In this document: positions 26,752-34,314 of the stretch, piece after piece
Numbering within the stretch: the stretch's first letter is position 1
How the letters are laid out: each line of letters starts with the position of its first letter
Assembly: GCA_021737145.1 (NCBI GenBank)
Contig: JAIPEN010000001.1
Location: 310,001 to 374,000, forward strand
Source of the DNA: Desulfarculaceae bacterium
Lineage (GTDB): Bacteria; Desulfobacterota; Desulfarculia; Desulfarculales; Desulfarculaceae
Length of the DNA stretch: 64,000 nucleotides
Reading direction: 5' to 3'
Translations under genes and position numbers: made by a program
The notes under the pieces: generated by a model
What the model was told of the DNA's origin: nothing
What the model saw: only the letters and a program-made list of their open reading frames with translations
The model's database searches: none

Positions 26752-27970
26752 AACGCAGCGCCTGCACCGGGTCCAGGCCTCCGGCCACCCGGGCGGGATA
26801 GATGGTGGCCAACAGGCTGATGAGCACCGCGCTGGCGGCCACGGCCAGCACCATCAAGGGCTCCACCTGCACCGGCAGGGTGTTGATGGGATAAACCGCC
26901 TTGGGCAGCTCGATAAAGTGGTAGCGGGCCAGCAGCCAACACAGGACCAAACCACCGACCGTGCCCACCAGGGTGCCGCCCAGGCCGATGAGCAATCCCT
27001 GATACATGAACACCCGCCTCAGGCTGGCCTTGGTGGCCCCCAGGGCCTTGAGCACCCCGATGTCCCTGGTCTTGACCATGACCATCATGATCAGGCTGGA
27101 GATGATGCCGAAAGAGGCCACGAACACGATCAGGATGAGGATCACGAACATGGCCACCTTTTCCAGCTGCAAGGCGGCGAATAGGTTCTTGTTGGCGCTG
27201 ATCCAGTCGCGGGCATAGTAAAGCGGTCCCAAGAGCCGGCCCAGCTCCTTGCCCGCTTGGGGCGCCCGGTACAGGTCGTCCAGGGTCACCTCCACCCCGC
27301 TGACCCCCTGGGCCATGCCCAAAAAGGCCTGGGCCGCCTTGAGGCCCATGAACACGATGGAGGAATCGAACTGGTACAGGCCCGACTCGAAGATTCCGGT
27401 CACCTCGAACGGCTCGGTCTTGGGCGCGCGGCCCACCGGGGTCTCCTCGCCCAAGGGGTTTATGACGCTCACCACCGAGCCGGCCCCCACGCCCAGGCGC
27501 CGGGCCAGGGCCGAGCCCACCACCAGGGGAGGCAGGCCGCTGTTGGTTTTGGAGCCCAGCTTGGCGATGGAACCCTCCACCAAATGCTTGGCCAGCTCGC
27601 GGGCCTTGACCGAGGTGGATGACTGCAAGCCGTAGACAATGGCCCCGCTGGCCGCCGAGGTGGCCACCAGCATCACCTGGCCGTAGACAATGGGGGTGGC
27701 CCCGGCCACGCCGGGCTGCTTGGCCACGGTCGATAGCACCTCTTGGGGCTTTTCGATGACACCGCCCAGCTTGTAGATGGTGACATGGGAGTTCATGCCC
27801 ACGATTTTTTTGGTGAATTCGTTTTGAAACCCGCTCATGACGCTGAGCACCACGATGAGGGCGCAAACCCCGAGCGCCACCCCGGCCATGGACAATAGGG
27901 TTATCAGGTTGATGAACGCATACTGACGGGCCCGCAGAAAGCGTAGAGCTAGGAAGGCCTCGAAACGCAT
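26744..27970 (-). CDS. lolC: Lipoprotein-releasing system transmembrane protein (LolC/LolE family)
   Basis: 408 aa from the ATG at 27970, whose A is the last base of the lysS TGA (TGATG). The ORF track begins one TTG codon earlier. The N-terminal helix [20 protein letters not shown] is followed by a large periplasmic MacB_PCD-like domain (about residues 45-260). Three C-terminal helices include [20 protein letters not shown], typical of LolC/E. Only one such gene is present, so the transporter is probably a homodimeric LolF-like complex with LolD. Confidence 0.92.
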
Positions 27971-29511
27971 CAACCCTGCTCGGGTCTCAGTAGGGGGAAT
28001 AGGATGACCTCGCGAATGCTGGGCTGGTCGGTCATGAGCATCACCAGCCGGTCGATGCCCACGCCCTCGCCCGCGGTGGGGGGCATGCCGTACTCCAGGG
28101 CCCGCACGTAGTCGCCGTCCATGAACTGGGCCTCGTCGTCGCCGGCGGCGCGTTGGGCCGCCTGCTCGTTGAAGCGCTCCCGCTGGTCGTCCGGGTCGTT
28201 GAGCTCGCTGAAGCCGTTGCCCATCTCGCGGCAGGCCATGAAGAACTCAAAGCGGTCCACAATGTCCGGGTCCAGGTCGTTGGTGCGGCTCAAGGGGCTG
28301 ATATCGCGGGGGAAGCCGGTGACAAACGTGGGCTGCCACAAGGTGGACTCCACCTTTACGTCAAATATCTTGGCCAGGGCCTTGCCCAGGGTGTCGCCCC
28401 GCCGGTGCACCCCGCCCAGCTCGGCGGACATGTTCAGGGCTTTTTCGCGGTCAAAGAGCACCTCGGGCGGCACTCCGCCGATCTCCAGCAGGGAGGAGCG
28501 GAAGTCTATGCTCTGCCAGGGCGGGGTGAAGTCCATCTCCCGGCCCTGGTACTCGAACTTCAGCGATCCCTTGACCGCCATGGCCACCTGGCCGAACATC
28601 TCCTCGGTGACCGTGATCAGATCCTCGTAGGAGGCATAGGCCTGGTAGAACTCCATCATGGTGAACTCGGGGTTGTGCTGAACGCTCACCCCCTCGTTGC
28701 GGAAGTTGCGGTTGAGCTCGAACACCCGGTCCAGGCCGCCCACCACCAGGCGTTTGAGATAGAGCTCCGGGGCCACCCGGAGATAGAGCTTCATGTTCAG
28801 GGCGTTGTGGTGGGTCTCAAAGGGCCGGGCCGTGGCTCCGCCGGGGATCACCTGCATCATGGGGGTTTCCACTTCCAGGAAATCCCGGTCGATGAGGTAT
28901 TTGCGCAGGGTGGCCACGATGGTGGAGCGGGTATGGAAGATGGAGCGCACCTGATCGTTCATGATCAGGTCCAGATAACGCTGGCGGTAGCGCTGCTCCA
29001 CGTCGGTGAGGCCGTGGAACTTCTCGGGCAGGGGGCGGATGGACTTGGTGACCAGGCTCAGATTTTCCACCCTGAGGGTCAGCTCCCGGGTGCGGGTGCG
29101 GAACAGGGGGCCCACCACCCCGATGAGATCGCCCACGTCCAGCTTCTTGAACAGCTTGAACTGCTCCGGGGGCAGCACATCGCGCTGCACGTGCAGTTGC
29201 AAGGAGCCGGTGCGGTCGGTGATCTTGAGAAAAGCGGCCTTGCCAAAAGAGCGGATGGCCATGATGCGCCCGGCCAGGGAGAACTTCTGGTACTCCAGGG
29301 CCTCCAGACGGGCCGAGTCCACCTGGCCGTAGGTGTGAACCAGCTCGCCGATGGTGTCGCGGGGGCGGAAGTTGTTGGGGAAGAGCCTGAATCCCAACTC
29401 CTGGATTTGCTCGGCCTTTTGGCGGCGTTGCTTGATCAGGACGTTCTCATCCACCGGCTGGGGCTGCTCCCCGGCCGAGGGCTTTGCTTTTTTTTGCTTG
29501 TCAGCTGCCAC
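27970..29511 (-). CDS. lysS: Lysyl-tRNA synthetase, class II
   Basis: 513 aa. An OB-fold anticodon domain (SLAGRIMAIRSFGKAAFLKI) is followed by class II motif 1 (RYRQRYLDLI), motif 2 (FELNRNFRNEGVSVQHNPEF) and motif 3 (GEGVGIDRLVMLMTDQPSIR). A lysine-rich N-terminal tail (ADKQKKAKPS) precedes the OB domain. It is the first gene of the long envelope operon, placed immediately before lolC by TGATG coupling. A strong promoter lies about 70 nt upstream. Confidence 0.96.
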   Translation of the reverse strand: MAADKQKKAKPSAGEQPQPVDENVLIKQRRQKAEQIQELGFRLFPNNFRPRDTIGELVHTYGQVDSARLEALEYQKFSLAGRIMAIRSFGKAAFLKITDRTGSLQLHVQRDVLPPEQFKLFKKLDVGDLIGVVGPLFRTRTRELTLRVENLSLVTKSIRPLPEKFHGLTDVEQRYRQRYLDLIMNDQVRSIFHTRSTIVATLRKYLIDRDFLEVETPMMQVIPGGATARPFETHHNALNMKLYLRVAPELYLKRLVVGGLDRVFELNRNFRNEGVSVQHNPEFTMMEFYQAYASYEDLITVTEEMFGQVAMAVKGSLKFEYQGREMDFTPPWQSIDFRSSLLEIGGVPPEVLFDREKALNMSAELGGVHRRGDTLGKALAKIFDVKVESTLWQPTFVTGFPRDISPLSRTNDLDPDIVDRFEFFMACREMGNGFSELNDPDDQRERFNEQAAQRAAGDDEAQFMDGDYVRALEYGMPPTAGEGVGIDRLVMLMTDQPSIREVILFPLLRPEQG

Positions 29512-29580
29512 TGTTTTCCTGTTTTCCGGCCCTTGCCCCCGGTCGGCCGCGCACCGGTTTATTCATGAACTAAGCTACCT

Positions 29581-29609
29581 TATCTACGCCGTGACCCCTA
29601 TTTTGTCAA
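29581..29609 (-). promoter_or_regulatory. Sigma-70 promoter of the lysS-lol-bam-lpx operon
   Basis: On the minus strand a perfect TTGACA is followed by 17 nt and TAGATA, about 70 nt before the lysS ATG. It is back-to-back with the promoter of the PxxKW gene. It is the only convincing promoter upstream of the first part of the envelope operon. Confidence 0.65.
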
Positions 29610-29643
29610 GTGGAGCCCCTGGGCGATTTTTTCAAAAATCCCC

Positions 29644-29672
29644 TTGACAAGCAAGGGTTTGATACCCATACT
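29644..29672 (+). promoter_or_regulatory. Sigma-70 promoter of the PxxKW gene
   Basis: TTGACA, 17 nt, CATACT on the plus strand, giving a leader of about 115 nt before the ATG at 29795. It diverges from the lysS promoter. Confidence 0.55.
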
Positions 29673-29794
29673 TCTGAGCGTGCGGGCTCGGCCCAGGCCG
29701 GGCCCGCGTCTTATGTATTTGAACCAGCGAGGCTGTCGAGGGCGGCGGCCTCTTTTTTACGCTGTTTATCGAGGAATCGAAGAGGAGTCATACG

Positions 29795-30076
29795 ATGCTG
29801 TGCACCACCACCAGAGAAGGCATGGAATGCGCCTTCATGAGCAAGAAAGGCTGCAGCTTCAACGGCGGAACGTGCCATCCCGCGGTTGAGCCCTGCCAGG
29901 GCTGTGAGCGCAGCATCACCGTGGGCGACATGGTCTACTGCCAGAGCTACCCCGACCCGGCCGCCAAGTGGCGCTACGGCACTTGCAACTTCGCCACCCA
30001 CGTCAAGGGCGAGACCAAGAGCGGCCCGGTGACCATGAACCCCCTCAAGGCCTCCAAGAGGGCCCACGCCCGCTAG
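29795..30076 (+). CDS. PxxKW-family cysteine-rich protein
   Basis: 93 aa with eight cysteines (C3, then CAF, GCSF, TCHP, PCQGC, YCQ, TCNF) and the name-giving motif DPAAKWRYGTCNFATHVK. An AGAGGAGT ribosome site precedes the ATG. This family is common in sulfate-reducing and syntrophic Desulfobacterota. The cysteines suggest iron-sulfur or zinc binding, but no function is established. It is monocistronic, with its own promoter and a strong terminator. Confidence 0.85.
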   Translation: MLCTTTREGMECAFMSKKGCSFNGGTCHPAVEPCQGCERSITVGDMVYCQSYPDPAAKWRYGTCNFATHVKGETKSGPVTMNPLKASKRAHAR

Positions 30077-30095
30077 AGCTTTTTTTCCGCACGCC

Positions 30096-30135
30096 AAAAG
30101 GCCCGGCTCTCCCTCTGGAGGGCCGGGCCTTTTTT
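30096..30135 (+). terminator. Rho-independent terminator of the PxxKW gene
   Basis: AAGGCCCGGCTCTCC pairs around a short loop with GGAGGGCCGGGCCTT, followed by a run of T. It lies 20 nt after the stop codon. Confidence 0.92.
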
Positions 30136-30168
30136 CGTCCATTTGATTCTCAGGGATATTTCCTAGCA

Positions 30169-30177
30169 TGTTATACT
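30169..30177 (+). promoter_or_regulatory. Putative extended -10 promoter for the DUF3365 gene
   Basis: TGTTATACT forms an extended -10 element (TGnTATAAT-like) about 27 nt before the TTG start; no good -35 is seen. Confidence 0.4.
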
Positions 30178-30203
30178 AGCCGAGTCTCCTGCCCCGACCA
30201 TGA

Positions 30204-31226
30204 TTGAACAGCCTCCGGCCGGCCACGGTCGTCCGGACAAATGAAAGATCCCGCAGCTTGGCATCCGCAAGTCTCCACCCGCCCTCCCCCCGCATCTGGG
30301 TATATTTCACGGTGCTGGCGGTCATGGCCACCCTGGCCCTGAGCGCCTCCCTGTGGTGGAACATCAGCCAGCAAAACCGGGGCGCCCGCACCGTGGCCCT
30401 CACCCTGGCCCGGGCCACTTTGCAAAAGGACGTGCTCTACCGGCGCTGGAACGCCATGCACGGCGGGATCTATGTTTTGGTAAACTCCCACACCCAGCCC
30501 AACCCCTATCTGCAGATCCCGGAGCGGGACATCACCACCGACTCGGGCCGCCTGCTGACCATGATCAACCCGGCCTACATGACCCGGCAGGTGCACGAGC
30601 TGGCCGCCCAGGCCACCGGCGTCCAAGGGCACATCACCAGCCTGAAGCCCATCCGGCCGGGCAACGCCCCAGACCCCTGGGAGCGCCGCGCCCTGGCGCA
30701 GACCGAAAAGGGGGCTCCGGAGGTGTACCAGATCATGAAGCAGGAGGGCGCGCCCATCCTGCGCCTGCTCCGGCCCCTTTACGTGGAAAAATCCTGTTTG
30801 CCCTGCCACGCCAAGCAGGGCTACCAGGTGGGCCAGGTGCGGGGCGGCCTCAGCGTCACCGTGCCCCTGGAGGTGCTCTGGGCCCAGACCGGCCGCGAGA
30901 AAACCACCCTGGTGCTCACCCACGCCATCCTCTGGGTCATAAGCCTGGCCTTTTTGCTCCTGGGCACCTTCCGGGCCGGACGGCGCATCGCCGAACGCGA
31001 CCAGGCCCGCCAGGACCTGCGGGTGCTCAGCGGCCTGCTGCCCATTTGCTCCCACTGCAAGAAGATCCGCAGCAAGGATGAACACTGGGAGCGCCTGGAG
31101 AGCTACATCTCGCGGCACTCGGAGGCGGATTTCTCCCACGGGCTCTGCCCCGACTGCGTGGCCAAGTACTACCCCAAGACCGAACGGGCTCCGTCCAAGC
31201 GGAACGCTCCCAAACCCGCGGGCTGA
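30204..31226 (+). CDS. Membrane-bound DUF3365 (Tll0287-like) heme sensor with cysteine-rich tail
   Basis: 340 aa, read from a TTG; no ATG is available before the first helix. Helix 1 spans residues 31-51 and helix 2 about 236-254. Between them is a periplasmic DUF3365/Tll0287-like domain with the c-type heme motif CLPCH at 198-202. After the second helix there is no kinase or cyclase. Instead a short tail, residues 275-325 (LLPICSHCKKIRSKDEHW, DFSHGLCPDCVAKYYP), appears. This tail is known from the C-termini of many sensor kinases and GGDEF proteins, probably as a zinc site. Redox or gas sensing is inferred; the output partner is unknown. Confidence 0.78.
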   Translation: MNSLRPATVVRTNERSRSLASASLHPPSPRIWVYFTVLAVMATLALSASLWWNISQQNRGARTVALTLARATLQKDVLYRRWNAMHGGIYVLVNSHTQPNPYLQIPERDITTDSGRLLTMINPAYMTRQVHELAAQATGVQGHITSLKPIRPGNAPDPWERRALAQTEKGAPEVYQIMKQEGAPILRLLRPLYVEKSCLPCHAKQGYQVGQVRGGLSVTVPLEVLWAQTGREKTTLVLTHAILWVISLAFLLLGTFRAGRRIAERDQARQDLRVLSGLLPICSHCKKIRSKDEHWERLESYISRHSEADFSHGLCPDCVAKYYPKTERAPSKRNAPKPAG

Positions 31227-31228
31227 GC

Positions 31229-31342
31229 CGCCGCATCAACGAGCAGCGCTCCGAAGCCGACTTCACCCACGGCCTGTGCCCCAAGTGCGCCCGCGAGCTC
31301 CATCCCCGGCATTTCCACAACGAAGACGAACCAGAGCAATAA
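31229..31342 (+). pseudogene. Frameshifted relic of a second cysteine-rich sensor tail
   Basis: Immediately after the DUF3365 stop, in another frame, the DNA reads RRINEQRSEADFTHGLCPKC and then ARELHP, closing with a TAA. This aligns with SEADFSHGLCPDCVAKYYP of the preceding gene. The upstream half of the tail (LLPICSHCKKIR) and any start are missing. It is most simply the 3' remnant of a paralogous sensor gene whose body was deleted. Confidence 0.75.
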
Positions 31343-31371
31343 AAAAACCGGACCAGGCGAACCCGGTCCGG
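31340..31371 (-). terminator. Rho-independent terminator of the aminotransferase gene
   Basis: On the minus strand CCGGACC and GGTCCGG form a stem followed by a run of seven or more T. It is positioned about 25 nt after the aminotransferase stop and partly overlaps the relic tail's TAA. Confidence 0.85.
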
Positions 31372-31396
31372 CACTTTGTCTTGGATCGAGAGCGGG

Positions 31397-32590
31397 CTAG
31401 GCCAGCTTGGCCAGGGCCTCCCTGACCTGATGCATGCCCTTTTGGATCTCCGCGTCGCTGATGGCGAAGGAGAAGCGGATGCAGGCGTCCTCGCCAAAGG
31501 CGATGCCCGGCACCGCGGCCACGGAAGCCTCTTCCAACAGATAGTCGGCCAGGTCCTGGGAGCCGCCGATCACCTTGTCCCCGGCCTTTTTGCCGTAATA
31601 GGCCGCAAAGCTGGGGAAGGCGTAGAAGCTGCCCTCGGGCCGGTAGCAGCTCACCTGGGGCAGCTCGCCGATCAGCTCCATGATCAGGTCGCGCCGCCGC
31701 TCGAAGCTCTGGTTCATCTCGACCACGATCTCCTGGGGACCGTTCAGAGCCTCCTCGGCCGCCTTCTGGGCGATGGAGGTGGGGTTGGAGGTGGACTGGC
31801 TCTGGATCTTGGAGCAGGCCTTGATGATATCCACCGGGCCGCCCATGTAGCCGATGCGCCAGCCGGTCATGGCATAAGCCTTGCTCACCCCGTTGAGGGT
31901 CATGGTCCACTCGTAGGCCGCCGGGCTGATGGCCGCGGTGCTGGTGAAGGAGCGGCCGTCGAACAGGATGGGCTCGTACATCTCGTCCGAGATCATGAGG
32001 ATTTCCTTGGCCGCGCAGAACTCGACCAGGGGCCTCAGCTCCTCGGCCGAGTACACCGAGCCGGTGGGGTTGGAAGGCGAGTTCAGGAAGATGGCCTTGG
32101 TCTTGTCCGTGACCGCCGCCTCCAGGTCCGCCAGGTTCAGCTTGAAGCCGTCCTCCAGCTTGGTGGGCACGATCACCGGCTTGCCGCCGGCCAGGATTAC
32201 CATGGGCGGGTAGCTCACCCAAAAGGGCGCGGGCACGATCACCTCGTCGCCCTGGTCGATGACCGCCTGCATGATCAAGTACGAGGAGTGCTTTCCGCCT
32301 ACGTTTACCATGACCTGGTCGGTGGTGTAGTCCAGCCCGTTGTCCCGCTTGAACTTGTCGACGATGGCCTGTTTCAGCTCCGGGGTGCCCGGCACCGGGG
32401 TGTAGCGGGTGAAGCCGTCGTTGATGGCTTTGATCGCCGCCTGGCAGATGTGCTCGGGAGTGGGGAAGTCCGGCTGGCCGGCCCCGAAGTTGATGATGTC
32501 CACCCCCTGGGCCCGGAGGGCGTCGGCCTTGGCGTTCAAGGCCAGGGTGGGCGAAGGCTGGATGCTACTCACGCGGCGGGAAAGCTGCAT
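31397..32590 (-). CDS. Pyridoxal-phosphate aminotransferase, aspartate aminotransferase type (class I)
   Basis: 397 aa. The start MQLSRRVSSIQPSPTLALNA and FGAGQPDFPTPEHI are typical of the Igamma aspartate aminotransferases. NSPSNPTGSVYS, SDEMYEPILFDG and the Schiff-base lysine in NGVSKAYAMTGWRIGYM follow, with a final RFSFAISD containing the carboxylate-binding Arg. It interconverts aspartate and oxaloacetate with glutamate and 2-oxoglutarate, and some members also use prephenate. It is monocistronic with clear promoter and terminator, divergent from thi4. Confidence 0.92.
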   Translation of the reverse strand: MQLSRRVSSIQPSPTLALNAKADALRAQGVDIINFGAGQPDFPTPEHICQAAIKAINDGFTRYTPVPGTPELKQAIVDKFKRDNGLDYTTDQVMVNVGGKHSSYLIMQAVIDQGDEVIVPAPFWVSYPPMVILAGGKPVIVPTKLEDGFKLNLADLEAAVTDKTKAIFLNSPSNPTGSVYSAEELRPLVEFCAAKEILMISDEMYEPILFDGRSFTSTAAISPAAYEWTMTLNGVSKAYAMTGWRIGYMGGPVDIIKACSKIQSQSTSNPTSIAQKAAEEALNGPQEIVVEMNQSFERRRDLIMELIGELPQVSCYRPEGSFYAFPSFAAYYGKKAGDKVIGGSQDLADYLLEEASVAAVPGIAFGEDACIRFSFAISDAEIQKGMHQVREALAKLA

Positions 32591-32637
32591 GGCTGGACCT
32601 TTCCAAAAACGATTGGTGGGTTGGGGTTTCTTGCGAA

Positions 32638-32666
32638 ACTATAGCAGCCAGATATGGAGGGCTCAA
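32638..32666 (-). promoter_or_regulatory. Sigma-70 promoter of the aminotransferase gene
   Basis: Minus-strand TTGAGC, 17-nt spacer, TATAGT, about 50 nt before the ATG. The same two hexamers and spacing recur at 36492-36520. Confidence 0.7.
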
Positions 32667-32703
32667 GTTTCTTGCGCCCCGCCGCCTGGCCGGCCTTTTA
32701 AAA

Positions 32704-32732
32704 TTGACACCATCGCACCAGCGGCATATTAA
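32704..32732 (+). promoter_or_regulatory. Sigma-70 promoter of the TPP riboswitch/thi4 transcript
   Basis: Perfect TTGACA, 17 nt, TATTAA on the plus strand. The predicted transcript starts near 32739, about 30 nt ahead of the riboswitch aptamer. Confidence 0.8.
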
Positions 32733-32771
32733 TAGGGATGCCCGCCCAGACGCGGGCCAGTACAGCGCAGT

Positions 32772-32862
32772 GCTGGGGGAGCCTATCGTGGGCTGAGAGT
32801 ACGCCGGAAGGCGGCGTAGACCCCTTGAACCTGTTGGGTAATGCCAGCGTAGGGAAGCAAAG
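32772..32862 (+). ncRNA. TPP riboswitch (THI element) aptamer
   Basis: The conserved THI-box pieces occur in order: GGGGAGCC, GGCTGAGAGT, a variable P3 stem (ACGCCGGAAGGCGGCGT), ACCCCTTGAACCTG and GGGTAATGCCAGCGTAGGGA. These form the pyrimidine- and pyrophosphate-binding arms. It precedes thi4 on the same strand, so thiamine pyrophosphate should repress thiazole synthesis. Confidence 0.95.
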
Positions 32863-32882
32863 CCGCTCCGCCGAACGTGCCG

Positions 32883-32928
32883 GGCCGGTTTCCTTACGGA
32901 GCCGGCCTTGTCTTTTGGCAAGGGCCGG
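32883..32928 (+). promoter_or_regulatory. Expression platform of the TPP riboswitch (alternative hairpins)
   Basis: GGCCGG at 32883 can pair with CCGGCC at 32902, closing a loop followed by a T-rich TTGTCTTTT (terminator-like). The same CCGGCC plus TTG can instead pair with CAA-GGGCCGG at 32919-32928, right next to the GGAAAGG ribosome site. The two structures exclude each other, which is how a switch would work. Which one follows ligand binding is inferred. Confidence 0.6.
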
Positions 32929-32945
32929 GGAAAGGACAAGCAGCA

Positions 32946-33728
32946 ATGCTGAGCGAAGTCACTATCACCCGAGCCATCATCAACCGTTACCTGGCCAAGC
33001 TGGAGAACCACCTGGAGGTGGACGTGGCCATCGTGGGCGGCGGGCCCGCCGGCCTGGTGGCCGGCAAGAAGCTGGCCGAGGCGGGCTACAAGACCGCCAT
33101 GTTCGAGCGCAAGCTCTCCATCGGCGGGGGCATGTGGGGCGGCGGCATGATGTTCAACGAGATCGTGGTGCAACAAGAGGCCAAGCGCATCCTGGACGAG
33201 TTCGGGGTGCCCTGCTCCGAGTTCGAGCCGGGCTACTACACCGCCGACAGCGTCATGTGCGCCTCCACCCTGTGCTCGGTGGCCACCAAGACCGGGCTGA
33301 CCATCTTCAACCTGGTGAGCATGGAAGACGTGGTCATCCGGCGCAACCGGGTCACCGGCCTGGTGATCAACTGGAGCGCGGTGGAGATGGCCGGCCTGCA
33401 CGTGGACCCCCTGACCATCAAGACCAAGTGGGTGATCGACGCCACGGGCCACGCGGCCGAGGTCTTGAACGTGATCGCCCGCAAGGTGGACGCCGAGCTC
33501 AACACGACCAGCGGCAAGGTCATGGGCGAGCGCTCCCTGTGGGCCGAGCAGGCCGAGACCCACACCCTGGACAACACCAAGGAGGCCTTCCCCGGGGTCT
33601 ACACCGCGGGCATGTGCGCCAACGCGGTGTTCGGCTCCTACCGCATGGGCCCGGTGTTCGGGGGCATGCTCCTGAGCGGCGAGAAGGCGGCCGCGACCCT
33701 GGCCGGGCTGCTGGAAAAGGGCGAGTAG
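32946..33728 (+). CDS. thi4: Sulfide-dependent thiazole synthase (Thi4 family)
   Basis: 260 aa from the ATG at 32946 ([19 protein letters not shown]), with GGAAAGG upstream; the ORF-track start is inside the riboswitch platform. [20 protein letters not shown] is the FAD/NAD-type nucleotide fold and [17 protein letters not shown] the Thi4 glycine-rich site. Yeast Thi4 donates sulfur from a Cys in its QSCMDP segment; here the aligned segment is AGLHVDPL, with His at that position. This is the pattern of archaeal enzymes that use free sulfide catalytically with NAD and glycine to make ADP-thiazole. It ends with [16 protein letters not shown]. Confidence 0.93.
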   Translation: MLSEVTITRAIINRYLAKLENHLEVDVAIVGGGPAGLVAGKKLAEAGYKTAMFERKLSIGGGMWGGGMMFNEIVVQQEAKRILDEFGVPCSEFEPGYYTADSVMCASTLCSVATKTGLTIFNLVSMEDVVIRRNRVTGLVINWSAVEMAGLHVDPLTIKTKWVIDATGHAAEVLNVIARKVDAELNTTSGKVMGERSLWAEQAETHTLDNTKEAFPGVYTAGMCANAVFGSYRMGPVFGGMLLSGEKAAATLAGLLEKGE

Positions 33729-33747
33729 CCGGCAAGCGGCAACAAAC

Positions 33748-33785
33748 AAGGGCGGGCGGTCAAGGGGACCGTCCGCCCTTTTTCT
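33748..33785 (+). terminator. Rho-independent terminator of thi4
   Basis: AAGGGCGGGCGGTC and GACCGTCCGCCCTT form a 14-bp stem (one G-U pair) followed by TTTTT, 20 nt after the stop. Confidence 0.93.
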
Positions 33786-33789
33786 TGCC

Positions 33790-33827
33790 GCGAGACAAGC
33801 TCGCGTCCCCGATAATGAGCTATTGGA
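33790..33827. repeat. Imperfect direct repeat R1, copy a
   Basis: GCGAGACAAGCTCGC followed by GTCCCCGATAATGAGCTATTGG. The first 15 nt can fold as a small hairpin (GCGAG/CTCGC). Copy b at 34041 matches most positions with single-base gaps. Confidence 0.5.
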
Positions 33828-33911
33828 ATCAACAAAGACGGGGTTGAGAAATAAAAAATAACGGCGGGCACATGGCTGACGCCCCGCCGACCGGCGTAAG
33901 GGTTCCGGCCA

Positions 33912-34020
33912 CGCCACCGCCTCCCGGAGCGGCCACAACCACACCTCCCCTTTTTCCAAAACCTCTTTGCTTTTTTTCCGCACGCCCGCAGCTGCCCCGC
34001 CAACGCCAAGGAATCTCGCG
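33912..34020. repeat. Pyrimidine-rich intergenic repeat R2, copy a
   Basis: Begins CGCCACC, contains CTTTTTCCAAAACCTCTTTG then CTTT, and ends AAGGAATCTCGCG. The same order of elements is found about 4 kb away in copy c at 37882. A shorter version (copy b) lies at 34208. Confidence 0.5.
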
Positions 34021-34040
34021 CCTGTCTTTAGTCTCTTGTT

Positions 34041-34078
34041 GTGAGCAAGGCTCGCAACCCCGCTAGCAGAGCTATCAG
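34041..34078. repeat. Imperfect direct repeat R1, copy b
   Basis: GTGAGCAAGGCTCGCAACCC then CGCTAGCAGAGCTATCAG aligns with copy a at 33790: GAG, CAAG, CTCGC, CCCCG and GAGCTAT are shared in order. Confidence 0.5.
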
Positions 34079-34207
34079 GCGCCAGCAGAGATGGGGAGTT
34101 GCTAAAGGTGTGAGCCGGGGGTCGGTGACGCCTGGCTGTCACCCCCCTCTTGGCCCGCCGCGATCGGTCCGACATAATCACAGACCTGCCAACCGAGCCC
34201 AGCCATT

Positions 34208-34240
34208 CCCCTCTCCCCTTTTTCCCAACCTCTTTTCTTA
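34208..34240. repeat. Pyrimidine-rich intergenic repeat R2, copy b (core only)
   Basis: CTCCCCTTTTTCCCAACCTC followed by TTTTCTTA matches the core of copy a, without the flanking CGCCACC and AAGGAAT elements. Confidence 0.4.
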
Positions 34241-34314
34241 ATCTTGTCTTCCCAAAAAAACGCGGCCGCGGGTCCAACACCCCACGGCCACGAGACTATC
34301 ACCATGCCGCTGTT

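Larger units (their letters stand above)
33786..34314 (+). other. 529-nt non-coding gap with imperfect repeats
   Basis: No convincing gene on either strand; the ORF-track frames here lack conserved motifs and start signals. The stretch holds two copies of a stem-forming 38-nt repeat and two copies of a pyrimidine-rich repeat, one of them shared with the 37.9-kb gap. No tRNA or known riboswitch motif was recognised. Confidence 0.6.

Noticed and set aside
32565-34280. 571-aa minus-strand ORF across thi4 and the riboswitch
   Set aside because: Runs through the TPP riboswitch, terminator and intergenic repeats; thi4 on the plus strand is certain.
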